From G965276765 sp965276765 (GTDB lineage: Bacteria; Actinomycetota; Acidimicrobiia; Acidimicrobiales; Palsa-688), in contig OZ255627.1 in assembly GCA_965276765.1 (NCBI GenBank), positions 2,170,001-2,234,000 on the forward strand: a stretch of DNA of 64,000 nt, in the 5' to 3' direction. The position numbers were made by a program, and so were the translations under genes. Shown here one piece after another: positions 51,044-58,505 of this stretch (position 1 is the stretch's first letter; the number at the start of each line of letters is the position of its first letter). The notes beneath the pieces are model-generated. The model was not told the origin of the DNA. It saw only the letters and a program-made list of their open reading frames with translations, and made no database searches.

Positions 51044-52855
51044 CATCCAGCGCACGACGCTGATGCGACAGCAACACCATTCTGGTTCGGGACGACCCAA
51101 CGGCCTCTGTCCGGTTGGCTCCACGTCCCGTCCGGTGGAAGAGCGCGCGGCGGCGTGGTGCTCTGTGCGCCGCTTGGCATCGAGGCCCTCTGCGCCTACT
51201 TCACGTTTCGCGTCCTCGCCGACCGACTGGCCCGGCGCGGCCTCGCCGTCCTGCGATTCGACTACGACGGCACGGGGGACTCGTCGGGCGATCAGGATGA
51301 CCCGCACCGGGTTCCTGCGTGGCTAGGGAGCGTGACCGCCGCCGTCGATCTCATGTCGGGTCTCGGCCTCGACTCGCTTGGTCTCGTAGGGATGCGCATG
51401 GGCGCCCTCTTCGGCGCCAAGGAGGCGGTCAGAAGGGCGGGAGTCGACGCGCTCGTCCTCTGGGATCCGTGCGCCTCAGGAAAGGCGTTCCTTCGCGAGC
51501 AGCGGGCCTATCGGATGGTGAGCCTGGGCGGCGAGGATCATGATGGGGCCGTCGAGGCGCCGGGTGTTCGTTTCGACGCCGCGACGGCCGGTGACCTCTC
51601 GGGACTCGACTTGGCCGGGCTGGAGGGGTCGCTGGCCGATCGCCTCCTCGTGCTCGAACACCCCGAGCGACTTCGTCCTCGCCGCCTCGTTCGTCGTCTC
51701 GACGGCCTTGACGTCGAGTGGGCCGCCGCTGTCCGACAGGGTGAGCTGCTCGATCCGCCCGTGCAGCGCCCGGCGTACGAGTCGATCGAAGTGGTGACGG
51801 CCTGGGTCGACCGAGCCATGGCAGGCGCCGACGTGGCCGTGGCTGCGCCTCGTACCGCTCCTGTCGTTGTGGCGAGGACCGCGTCCGGAGCCGAGATCGT
51901 CGAGCGCCAGATCGCCATCGGACCGCACCGCCTCTTCGGCATCGTGACGGAGCCGTCCGCTCCAGCCCACGGCCCGGCCATCGTGTTTGTCGACGAGGGC
52001 AACACGCCCCACATCGGCCAGTCGCGGATGTGGGTGGATCTGGCTCGCTCGTGGGCGGAGGCCGGACTGCGGGTGCTCCGATTCGATCTGAGTGGCAACG
52101 GGGATAGCGAAGTGAGACCGGGCCAGCAACCGCATCTCGTCCGTGCCCCCGAAGCCGTCGATGACGTGCTCGATGCGGCCCATGCGGTCTCCCCAGGCGA
52201 TCCGTCCGATGTCGTGTTGGTCGGGTTGTGTGCCGGCGCCTACCAGTCGATGGAAATGGCGTTGGCCAACCACGTTCGCGGGATATGCGTCGTCAACCCG
52301 TTCGTCACGTTCAGGCCCCCCGAGGGATGGAAGGCGTCGGGATTCCCTCGTCGGCAAGCCATGCAATCGTCCAAACGCTGGTTTGCCACCCTGGCCCGAG
52401 TGCCGGTGGCGATAGTCGCCAGGTTCACGGCGTCCGACGATGCTGACGATTGGGCGACGGCGCTCGACACCGGATCCTGGCCGGTCGCCGTGGCGTCACG
52501 ACACCCCTGGATACCGGCATTCGTGTGGCGCGTCGTCGATCGGTTGCTTCTCGACAACACCCAGTGTGCGACGTTCGAGCGGTTGGTCGCCTCCGGCGTC
52601 GAAGTGTTTGTGATCTGCGGCGAGCCCGACCTGCCGCCCGTTACTCTGGGCGCCGATGTGACCCTCAAGCGACTGCGGCGATCGGATCGGTTCGGTCTCG
52701 CGATGCTCGACGGGCTCGACCACGCCGCCCTCCTGACCGAGCAGCGACTTCGACTGAAGCGAGCGCTGACCGACCACGTCGTTACCAGTTACGGCCCGGA
52801 TCGCTCCGATGGCGGCGTGCTTCGACCCGGAAGGCGCGATACCGTCGTCGACTGA
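51041..52855 (+). CDS. Tandem-domain alpha/beta hydrolase, paralogue 2 (probable ATT start)
   Basis: This 604-residue paralogue of the 38932 protein has the same layout. Domain 1 carries PFWFGTTQRPLSGWLHVP, LRFDYDGTGDSSG and an elbow LVGMRMGAL with Arg119 in place of Ser. Domain 2 carries AIVFVDEGNTPHIGQSRMWVDLARSW, LRFDLSGNGDSE and the elbow VLVGLCAGAYQ with Cys397. The Ser next to Cys in paralogue 1 is Ala here, so Cys is the shared candidate nucleophile. Counting from ATT at 51041, both elbows have the same numbers as in paralogue 1, and GGAGGG lies six bases upstream, so I accept the ATT start. An open frame runs further upstream, but it crosses the divergent GT4 gene. The 3' end overlaps the convergent GT4 by 67 bases. 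Confidence 0.8.
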   Translation: MHPAHDADATATPFWFGTTQRPLSGWLHVPSGGRARGGVVLCAPLGIEALCAYFTFRVLADRLARRGLAVLRFDYDGTGDSSGDQDDPHRVPAWLGSVTAAVDLMSGLGLDSLGLVGMRMGALFGAKEAVRRAGVDALVLWDPCASGKAFLREQRAYRMVSLGGEDHDGAVEAPGVRFDAATAGDLSGLDLAGLEGSLADRLLVLEHPERLRPRRLVRRLDGLDVEWAAAVRQGELLDPPVQRPAYESIEVVTAWVDRAMAGADVAVAAPRTAPVVVARTASGAEIVERQIAIGPHRLFGIVTEPSAPAHGPAIVFVDEGNTPHIGQSRMWVDLARSWAEAGLRVLRFDLSGNGDSEVRPGQQPHLVRAPEAVDDVLDAAHAVSPGDPSDVVLVGLCAGAYQSMEMALANHVRGICVVNPFVTFRPPEGWKASGFPRRQAMQSSKRWFATLARVPVAIVARFTASDDADDWATALDTGSWPVAVASRHPWIPAFVWRVVDRLLLDNTQCATFERLVASGVEVFVICGEPDLPPVTLGADVTLKRLRRSDRFGLAMLDGLDHAALLTEQRLRLKRALTDHVVTSYGPDRSDGGVLRPGRRDTVVD

Positions 52856-54021
52856 GACCGAGGGTCGAGGTCCGAAGCGGCGGCGGCGTCGAGGACGGCG
52901 AGAAACTGCCCCGCTCGTTCGGCCCACGTCGTCGGCGACGACTCCAGCGGTCCGGGGCCTGGGGGGAGTGACGTCTCGTCGAGCACTGCCATGGTCTCGT
53001 CCACGAACCGCTCGCGGGTGGCCACGACGACCGGTGGCCCGAGGTCGCGAAACCCGGCCACGGGTGTGCTGACGGTCGGCCGGCCGACCGCAACAAACTC
53101 CCGAGCCTTGATCGGGTCGAGGCTCTCGGTGAACGCCGTGACGCGATGCGGTACGAGCAGGGCATCGGCGTGCTGGAGGTAGCCGGGCATGCTGGTGTAC
53201 GGCCGCGAACCGAGGATCACGGTGCCCGCCTCGCGAAGCCGATCGGCGGAGCCATCCGAGAGACTGTCGGGACCGAGCAGGACGAGCGTGGCCCGATCGG
53301 CGACCCTACGGGCAACGTCAATGCACAGGTCGACGTCGAGGCGACCGTCCGTCAGCGACCCTTGGTACATGAGGATCCTCCCCGGGGGCAGATCGTCGGG
53401 GCGCGACTGGGGGCGTCTCAGATGGTCGACGTCTACGCCATTTGGTACCAGGTGTACGGGCCGGTCGCGCCCGCGGGTCTCGGCCAGCGCGGGGGAGCAG
53501 ACGACGACCTCGGAGGCCCGGTCGAGCAGCAGTCGATCGTTCCGCTGCTGGCGGGCGAGCTCTCGTTCGTTGGAGTGAGCGAGCAGCCAGTCGTCGGTCA
53601 CGTCGTAGACGCTCGGCCAACCGGTCGCGGGGACCAGGTCGGCGTAGGTGCTGTCGTTGACCCAGAGCACCGGGCGGGACATGCCGAGGCGCCTGGCGGT
53701 GCGGAGGACCTGGCGACCGAGGTCACGATCGCCGCCCGGCCACACCCGGCGGGGTGCCCACTTGTAGGGAGCCATGGCCCATAGGCGACCGGAGTCCCCG
53801 ATCGCCCTCAGGCCGGCCCGATGAGGCATCTTTCGTTGGAAGAGCGACCAGATGACATCGACCGGGAGCTCGGCGAAGAGGAGACGCAACGAGGGGCGGA
53901 GACGCAGCAACTCGGTGCTGAGCCACTGGTTGCGCCGCCACACCTCGTCCCACGGCTCGAGCGAGAAACAGACGACGTCCAGGTGGTCTGGGGCCGGTCG
54001 TTCGTCTCGGGAATCTGTCAT
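52789..54021 (-). CDS. GT4-like glycosyltransferase
   Basis: The protein has about 410 residues. The acceptor domain is short and unusual: LDVVCFSLEPWDEVWRRNQWLSTELLR, then a VYDVTDDWLLAH stretch typical of the GT4-like group often annotated with TuaH/WbpY-type enzymes. The donor side has VHLVPNGVDVDHLRRPQ, ILMYQGSLTDGRLDVDLCIDVARRV and ALLVPHRVTAFTESLDPIKAREFVAVGRPTVSTP, where an E-x7-E-like motif can be read. The ATG at 54021 overlaps the upstream GT4 stop (ATGA); the longer frame to 54489 is an artefact inside that gene. It is the last gene of the operon 58378-52789 and runs 67 bases into the end of the convergent hydrolase gene. Confidence 0.84.
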   Translation of the reverse strand: MTDSRDERPAPDHLDVVCFSLEPWDEVWRRNQWLSTELLRLRPSLRLLFAELPVDVIWSLFQRKMPHRAGLRAIGDSGRLWAMAPYKWAPRRVWPGGDRDLGRQVLRTARRLGMSRPVLWVNDSTYADLVPATGWPSVYDVTDDWLLAHSNERELARQQRNDRLLLDRASEVVVCSPALAETRGRDRPVHLVPNGVDVDHLRRPQSRPDDLPPGRILMYQGSLTDGRLDVDLCIDVARRVADRATLVLLGPDSLSDGSADRLREAGTVILGSRPYTSMPGYLQHADALLVPHRVTAFTESLDPIKAREFVAVGRPTVSTPVAGFRDLGPPVVVATRERFVDETMAVLDETSLPPGPGPLESSPTTWAERAGQFLAVLDAAAASDLDPRSQSTTVSRLPGRSTPPSERSGP

Positions 54022-55049
54022 CGCACCACCGAACGGTAGACGTCGAGGGTCTTCGACACCTGACGGTCGAGGGAAAAGCGATCGGCATGGACGCTTCGCA
54101 GGGCACCGCCGTAGGCGTCGCGGCGAGGTGGGTCGGTGGCGAGTTCGCGAAGCATTCGACCGGCGGCTGCCGTGTCGCCCGGGGGGTACAGGGCCGCGCC
54201 GGGAGTCACGCCGACGGTTTCCATGTGGCCGCCGCCCGCGGCCGCGACGACCGGGAGGGCGAGGGCCATGGCCTCGACGACCGAGAGGCCGAACGATTCG
54301 ATGGCGCAGGGGGCCAGGAGGATGGATGCCTGGCGCTGCAGGCGCCCAATGTCGCTGCGCAGCCCGAGAAACCGGCAGGAGTCCTTGATCTCGAGCCGCG
54401 CCGCCAGCTTTTCGAGCCGGGGTCGTTCGCTTCCCTCCCCGGCGACGAGCAGGCGCCAGCCGAAATCGGCGAGACCGCACCGTTGCCAAGCCTCGAGCGC
54501 CAGGTCGGTCCGCTTCTCGGGCTCGAGCCGCTGGGCCACGAGGACGACAGGCCTGCGACCGGCCGAGCCCGGAGCGTCGGCCGAAGGGTTCGTGCCGAGG
54601 GGGATGACCACAGTTGGGTTCTCGGTGGTCCTGGCCACGTACTCGCTCACGGCCACCTGGACGGCCAGGCGAGTGGCGATGACCCGTCCGATGAGCCTGA
54701 CCGGCGGGTTTGATCCCCGGTGGCGGGCGAAGTGGCGGGTCGCGACGACGGGTGACCTCACGACGACGCCAGCGAGCACCGTCGCCAGCTCGGCCGCGGT
54801 CATGTGGGCGTGGATCACGTCGAAGCAGCGGTGGCGGAGCAGGGCCGCGAGGGCATCGAAGGGGCGAGCGCCTGGTATCCAGGTCGCACCGGCCTCCTGG
54901 AGGGTCGGCCTCATCAGCGATCCCTGGCCACCGATCACGGTCACGTCACAGCCGCTCTGGGCCAAGCCGCCGGCGAGGGTCGTCACGTGACGCTCGACCC
55001 CGGCGAAGGCTTCGGTGCAGACCACGTGAGCCACGCGCAGTCCGCTCAT
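54018..55049 (-). CDS. GT4 family glycosyltransferase
   Basis: This 343-residue GT-B enzyme has LRVAHVVCTEAFAGVERHVTTLAGGL at the N-terminus, VIHAHMTAAELATVLA, PVVATRHFARHRG, then VVIPLGTNPS, VVLVAQRLEPEKRTDLALEAW, and APCAIESFGLSVVEAMALALPVVAAAGGG with the complete E-x7-E motif. The ATG at 55049 gives the standard start; it overlaps the stop of the GT2 gene (ATGA). A frame extension to 55193 lies inside that gene and was dropped. Part of the operon from the polymerase to 52789. Confidence 0.9.
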   Translation of the reverse strand: MSGLRVAHVVCTEAFAGVERHVTTLAGGLAQSGCDVTVIGGQGSLMRPTLQEAGATWIPGARPFDALAALLRHRCFDVIHAHMTAAELATVLAGVVVRSPVVATRHFARHRGSNPPVRLIGRVIATRLAVQVAVSEYVARTTENPTVVIPLGTNPSADAPGSAGRRPVVLVAQRLEPEKRTDLALEAWQRCGLADFGWRLLVAGEGSERPRLEKLAARLEIKDSCRFLGLRSDIGRLQRQASILLAPCAIESFGLSVVEAMALALPVVAAAGGGHMETVGVTPGAALYPPGDTAAAGRMLRELATDPPRRDAYGGALRSVHADRFSLDRQVSKTLDVYRSVVR

Positions 55050-55921
55050 GCTCGACGCAGCCGGCCCTCGGCCCGGCAGGGGCCCTCCAGGTAGAGGCGA
55101 AGTCGGAACCGGGCCCGCCGTCGACGTTCGTCGGGCAGGACAACCGATCGCACCGTCGCCGCTGCGATGCAAGCGGCCCGGAAGACGTACCAACCCGAGA
55201 CGCCGTGGTGCTTGCGGATGAAGCGCTCGTGGGAGGCGTGGAAGTGCGTTTCGCGCCGCCGGGGATCACCGCCGGTCCCGGCCCCGACGTGGGTCGCGAG
55301 GACCTCGGGGCACAGTCCCACGCTCCACCCCGCGCGCGTCGCCCGCAGCTGCCAGTCGGTCTCCTCCGAGTAGAGGAAGAATCGTTCGTCCAGCCACCCG
55401 ACCTGGTCGACGGCCTCACCGCGCAGGAGGAGCACGGCGCCGATGACGAAGTCGCAGGCGGTGCGGCGAGAGCCGAGGCCGATCGCCTCCATCCATGCGC
55501 CGGCCGGCGTCGGGAACGGCCAGAACACTCGGCCCGCGTTTCCGTCCACCGGATCGATCTGAGCGGGAGCGACACATGCGAGCCTCGGCTCTCCATGAAG
55601 CTGCTCCGAGAGTTGGTCGATTTCGGCCGACGAGATCGTGGCGTCCGGGTTGAGGAGGAGGACGTCGGCGTGGGGTCGCCGCCGATGACGGAGGGCGTGA
55701 TTGACGCCGGCGGCGAACCCGACGTTGGCCCCGGGATCGAGATAGGTGGCGCCGTCATGGTGCTCGACCACGGCCCGCGTCGAGGGAGACGAGGAGTTGT
55801 CGACGACGAGCGGCTCCCACCCCGGCCCGAGGGCCTCGAGGCAGTCCACCAACGGCTGCGGCTCGCCGTAGGCGACGATCACGACCTCGGGCCTCTGCGC
55901 CTCATCGACCCATCGGGTCAC
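55046..55921 (-). CDS. GT2 family glycosyltransferase (rhamnosyltransferase-like)
   Basis: The 291-residue GT-A enzyme has VVIVAYGEPQPLVDCLEAL, PLVVDNSSSPST, GANVGFAAGVNHALRH, VLLLNPDATIS (DxD site), then CDFVIGAVLLLRGEAVDQVGWLDERFFLYSEETDWQLRATRAGW. This is the pattern of WbbL/RfbF-like rhamnosyltransferases, though donor use is not certain. The GTG start at 55921 overlaps the upstream stop (GTGA), and the stop overlaps the next ATG. A frame extension to 56023 lies inside the upstream gene. Confidence 0.88.
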   Translation of the reverse strand: MTRWVDEAQRPEVVIVAYGEPQPLVDCLEALGPGWEPLVVDNSSSPSTRAVVEHHDGATYLDPGANVGFAAGVNHALRHRRRPHADVLLLNPDATISSAEIDQLSEQLHGEPRLACVAPAQIDPVDGNAGRVFWPFPTPAGAWMEAIGLGSRRTACDFVIGAVLLLRGEAVDQVGWLDERFFLYSEETDWQLRATRAGWSVGLCPEVLATHVGAGTGGDPRRRETHFHASHERFIRKHHGVSGWYVFRAACIAAATVRSVVLPDERRRRARFRLRLYLEGPCRAEGRLRRA

Positions 55922-57009
55922 GCGATGGCCTCGGCGCGATAGAGCTTCAGGTAGTCGTCGGCGACCGATTCCCAGCTGAACCGAGCGGCTCGCTCCAGAC
56001 CGGCCTGTCGAAGCTTTTCCCAACCTCGGGGATCCGATGCCACCCGGTCGAGGGCGCGTCGGAGTTCGTCGGCGTCACCCGGCGCGGCGAGGATCCCGGC
56101 ATCACCGATCACCTCCGGCAGGGCTCCCGACCGGCTGGCGACGACGGGTACGCCCGACGCCATCGCCTCGACCGCGACCCGGCAGAACTGCTCCTCCCAG
56201 CGTGGAGTCGGCACCGAAGGGATGGCCACGACGTCGAAGGACCTGTAGGTCGCAGGAAGGGCGCCGTGGTCGACGGGGCCGACGAAGTTGACCCGCTCGA
56301 CCAGGCCGAGGACCTCGGCGCGCCGTCGGAGGTCCGGCTCGGCCGGACCTCCCCCCACGATGGCGAGCGTCCAGGTCGGACGGGGAGCCATGCTCTCGAG
56401 GAGGACGCCGATCCCCTTGTGCGCTTCGAGCCGGCCGACGTAACCGATGCGAAGCTCCTCGCTGGGGGCATTACGGGCGGCGGGCGTGTGACGGCCGACA
56501 TCCACGCCGAGGGGGATCTCGACCACCCGCCCACGCAGACCCTTGCGGCGAAGGATCTGTCCCGCCGCTTGGTTGCAGACCGACACCGCCGCAACGTGGC
56601 GGACGGCCCATCGCTCGATCCAGCGGAACGGTGGCGGGTAGTGCTTGTCGATGTTCTGTGCCGAGTACAAGACGAAGGGCGTACGGATGGCCCGCAGGGC
56701 TCGCAGGAGCAGGATCTCGGCGGTCGCCAGGCTGCAGGGCTCCTCGTGGATGTCGATCACGTCCCAGCCCTCGGCCAGCCGGTGCCAGAGTGGCCGAGGA
56801 TCAAAGACGAACACATTGGGATGTTGGCCCCACGTCCGCACGCCGATGGCGAAGTCGTCGCCGTTGGCCTCGAAGGGGACGACGGTGCCGCCCTCGTTCC
56901 ACGCACGGGCCGTAACGAGCGAGACCTGCACGCCCCTTCTCGCGAGGGCTCGTTCCCGCTCCCTCCAGGCGTCGACGACGCCGCTGTGACTGATCCTCAG
57001 GACGCGCAC
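55918..57009 (-). CDS. GT4 family glycosyltransferase
   Basis: This 363-residue GT-B enzyme has a variant N-terminus VLRISHSGVVDAWRERERALARRG, VIDIHEEPCSLATAEILLLRAL and FVLYSAQNIDKHYPPPFRWIER in the acceptor domain. The donor domain shows VEIPLGVDVGRH, IGYVGRLEAHKGIGVLLESM, WTLAIVGGGPAEPDLRR, and PRWEEQFCRVAVEAMASGVPVVAS with the conserved EQF..v..EAMA motif. The start is GTG at 57009, just eight bases after the polymerase stop. It overlaps the downstream GT2 by stop-start fusion. Confidence 0.9.
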   Translation of the reverse strand: MRVLRISHSGVVDAWRERERALARRGVQVSLVTARAWNEGGTVVPFEANGDDFAIGVRTWGQHPNVFVFDPRPLWHRLAEGWDVIDIHEEPCSLATAEILLLRALRAIRTPFVLYSAQNIDKHYPPPFRWIERWAVRHVAAVSVCNQAAGQILRRKGLRGRVVEIPLGVDVGRHTPAARNAPSEELRIGYVGRLEAHKGIGVLLESMAPRPTWTLAIVGGGPAEPDLRRRAEVLGLVERVNFVGPVDHGALPATYRSFDVVAIPSVPTPRWEEQFCRVAVEAMASGVPVVASRSGALPEVIGDAGILAAPGDADELRRALDRVASDPRGWEKLRQAGLERAARFSWESVADDYLKLYRAEAIA

Positions 57010-57016
57010 GGCTTGG

Positions 57017-58378
57017 CTATCGGACGGTCGGCACGGGGGAGATCGGGGCGGGCAACGCCAGCCCCGATGGCATCGACGGCAGCCCCGGGGGCGGGCGCGC
57101 TTGAGATCGTTCGAGGGCAGCGACGCCGAGGACGAGCCCGGCGATCATCCAGGGGAGTGAACCCTGCGCCGCGACCCAGAAGATGTCGAGCTGACCCTGG
57201 ACGAACCGCATGAGCAGGATGGCAAGCGCCAGCGTGCCGAGGCGGCGGGGTATGGCCCTGAGGACCGAGACGGACCCGACAAACAGGGTGATGAGACCGA
57301 GCAGCCCGAGAATGCCCGCCGAGGTCAGCATCTCCATCTCGGCGTTGGGCGGTTGGATCGAGCCGACGAATCGCGACGTGTACCACCACCGGAGGCCCAC
57401 GCCGACCAAGGGCGAATGCTCCCAAATGGTGAGCGATTGGCTGTACGAGGACAACCTCGTATAGAAGCTGTTGAAGCGGTTGTGCGAGGAGATCTCGCTC
57501 GAGATGACGCTGTAGGCGATGATCACGAGCGGCACGATGGCCACGAAGATCACCTTGGATCGGTTCCCGAGGCCCCGGTTGCGGAAGTAGATGAAGCCGA
57601 TGCCGATGGCGAGGCTGATGATCGCCTGCTTCGATTGGCTGCTCAGGATGCCGGCGAGACAGATGATCATGGCAAGGCGCGGCCAGAGAGCTCTCCGCCA
57701 GCCGACCCAGTAGGGCCGGCTGTAGGCGAGCACCACGGCAAACGCGAGCATGTCGCCGATGTAGTTCTTCTGCATCCCCCCGGGCAGGTAGGCGGCCTGT
57801 AGGTGGTGGGTGAGCGTCTGCAGACAGGCCCACAAGGCGATGAAACAGGACCCGAGCACATAGACCGTGACGGCCGGTCTGGCCTTGCCGGCTCTGGCGA
57901 CGACCCATCCGACGATGAGGCTCCCTCCGACGAGGAAGGCCTCGTGGACCCACTCGATGATGTCGGAGCGGTACGGGTTGTCGATCACCGTGAGGATGGT
58001 GCTCGCCTGGTAGATGCAGAGGATCCACAGCAGTTGGCGCATCTCGGGCGACTCGCGGAGCCGGAAGACGGAAAGTGAGCACAGGGTCCCGAGGAACAGC
58101 ACCAGGTCAGAAATGCTCAATCCCGAGCTGCCGCCGACGCGAAGGACAATCAGTGTGCAGGGGACGGTCAGCAGCGGGATGAAGCGGACGTCGACGATGA
58201 GGACACCGGCAAGCAGGAGCAGGCCACCGGCAGCGAGAACGTAGTGGACGTGCGAGTGCGCGAGGTACCCGAGAGCAGGAAGCCCTCCGGCAGCAACGAT
58301 GGCGACGATGAGCAGGACCGTTCGCCGGAATCGGAGGCTCGCGCGTCGCGCGGAGAAGGCACGAGCCAGCCCGGTCAT
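57017..58378 (-). CDS. O-antigen ligase/polymerase-like (Wzy) membrane protein
   Basis: The 453-residue protein has about 11 membrane segments and a larger loop before the last ones, the shape of Wzy polymerases and WaaL-type ligases. The segment LTIWEHSPLVGVGLRWWYTSRF, followed by PPNAEMEMLTSAGILGLLGLITLF, matches the O-antigen polymerase signature (hsplvGvG.. then hN.yl..l.e.GilGl). It would join flipped repeat units outside the membrane. The ATG at 58378 is the first sensible start; an upstream in-frame codon at 58465 lies in the shared promoter region. It is divergent from the Wzc-like gene, and both probably share control. Confidence 0.86.
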   Translation of the reverse strand: MTGLARAFSARRASLRFRRTVLLIVAIVAAGGLPALGYLAHSHVHYVLAAGGLLLLAGVLIVDVRFIPLLTVPCTLIVLRVGGSSGLSISDLVLFLGTLCSLSVFRLRESPEMRQLLWILCIYQASTILTVIDNPYRSDIIEWVHEAFLVGGSLIVGWVVARAGKARPAVTVYVLGSCFIALWACLQTLTHHLQAAYLPGGMQKNYIGDMLAFAVVLAYSRPYWVGWRRALWPRLAMIICLAGILSSQSKQAIISLAIGIGFIYFRNRGLGNRSKVIFVAIVPLVIIAYSVISSEISSHNRFNSFYTRLSSYSQSLTIWEHSPLVGVGLRWWYTSRFVGSIQPPNAEMEMLTSAGILGLLGLITLFVGSVSVLRAIPRRLGTLALAILLMRFVQGQLDIFWVAAQGSLPWMIAGLVLGVAALERSQARPPPGLPSMPSGLALPAPISPVPTVR

Positions 58379-58416
58379 GTGGTCAGGGTACTGCTCGGTC
58401 GGCGGCTCTTTTGTGC

Positions 58417-58444
58417 GATAGCGTCCGATGTGATCGGTGCTATC
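58417..58444. promoter_or_regulatory. Imperfect inverted repeat in the divergent wzy-wzc gap
   Basis: GATAGC (58417-58422) plus CCGAT on the left mirrors ATCGG plus GCTATC (58439-58444) on the right, with one extra base in the left arm. It lies between the polymerase start (58378) and the Wzc-like start (58506), a position suited to one regulator controlling both. Confidence 0.35.
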
Positions 58445-58505
58445 CCACGGTCGGCGTGCATCCAACTACCATACGCAGCTCAGGGTTCGCTCGGGACGGT
58501 TCAGC

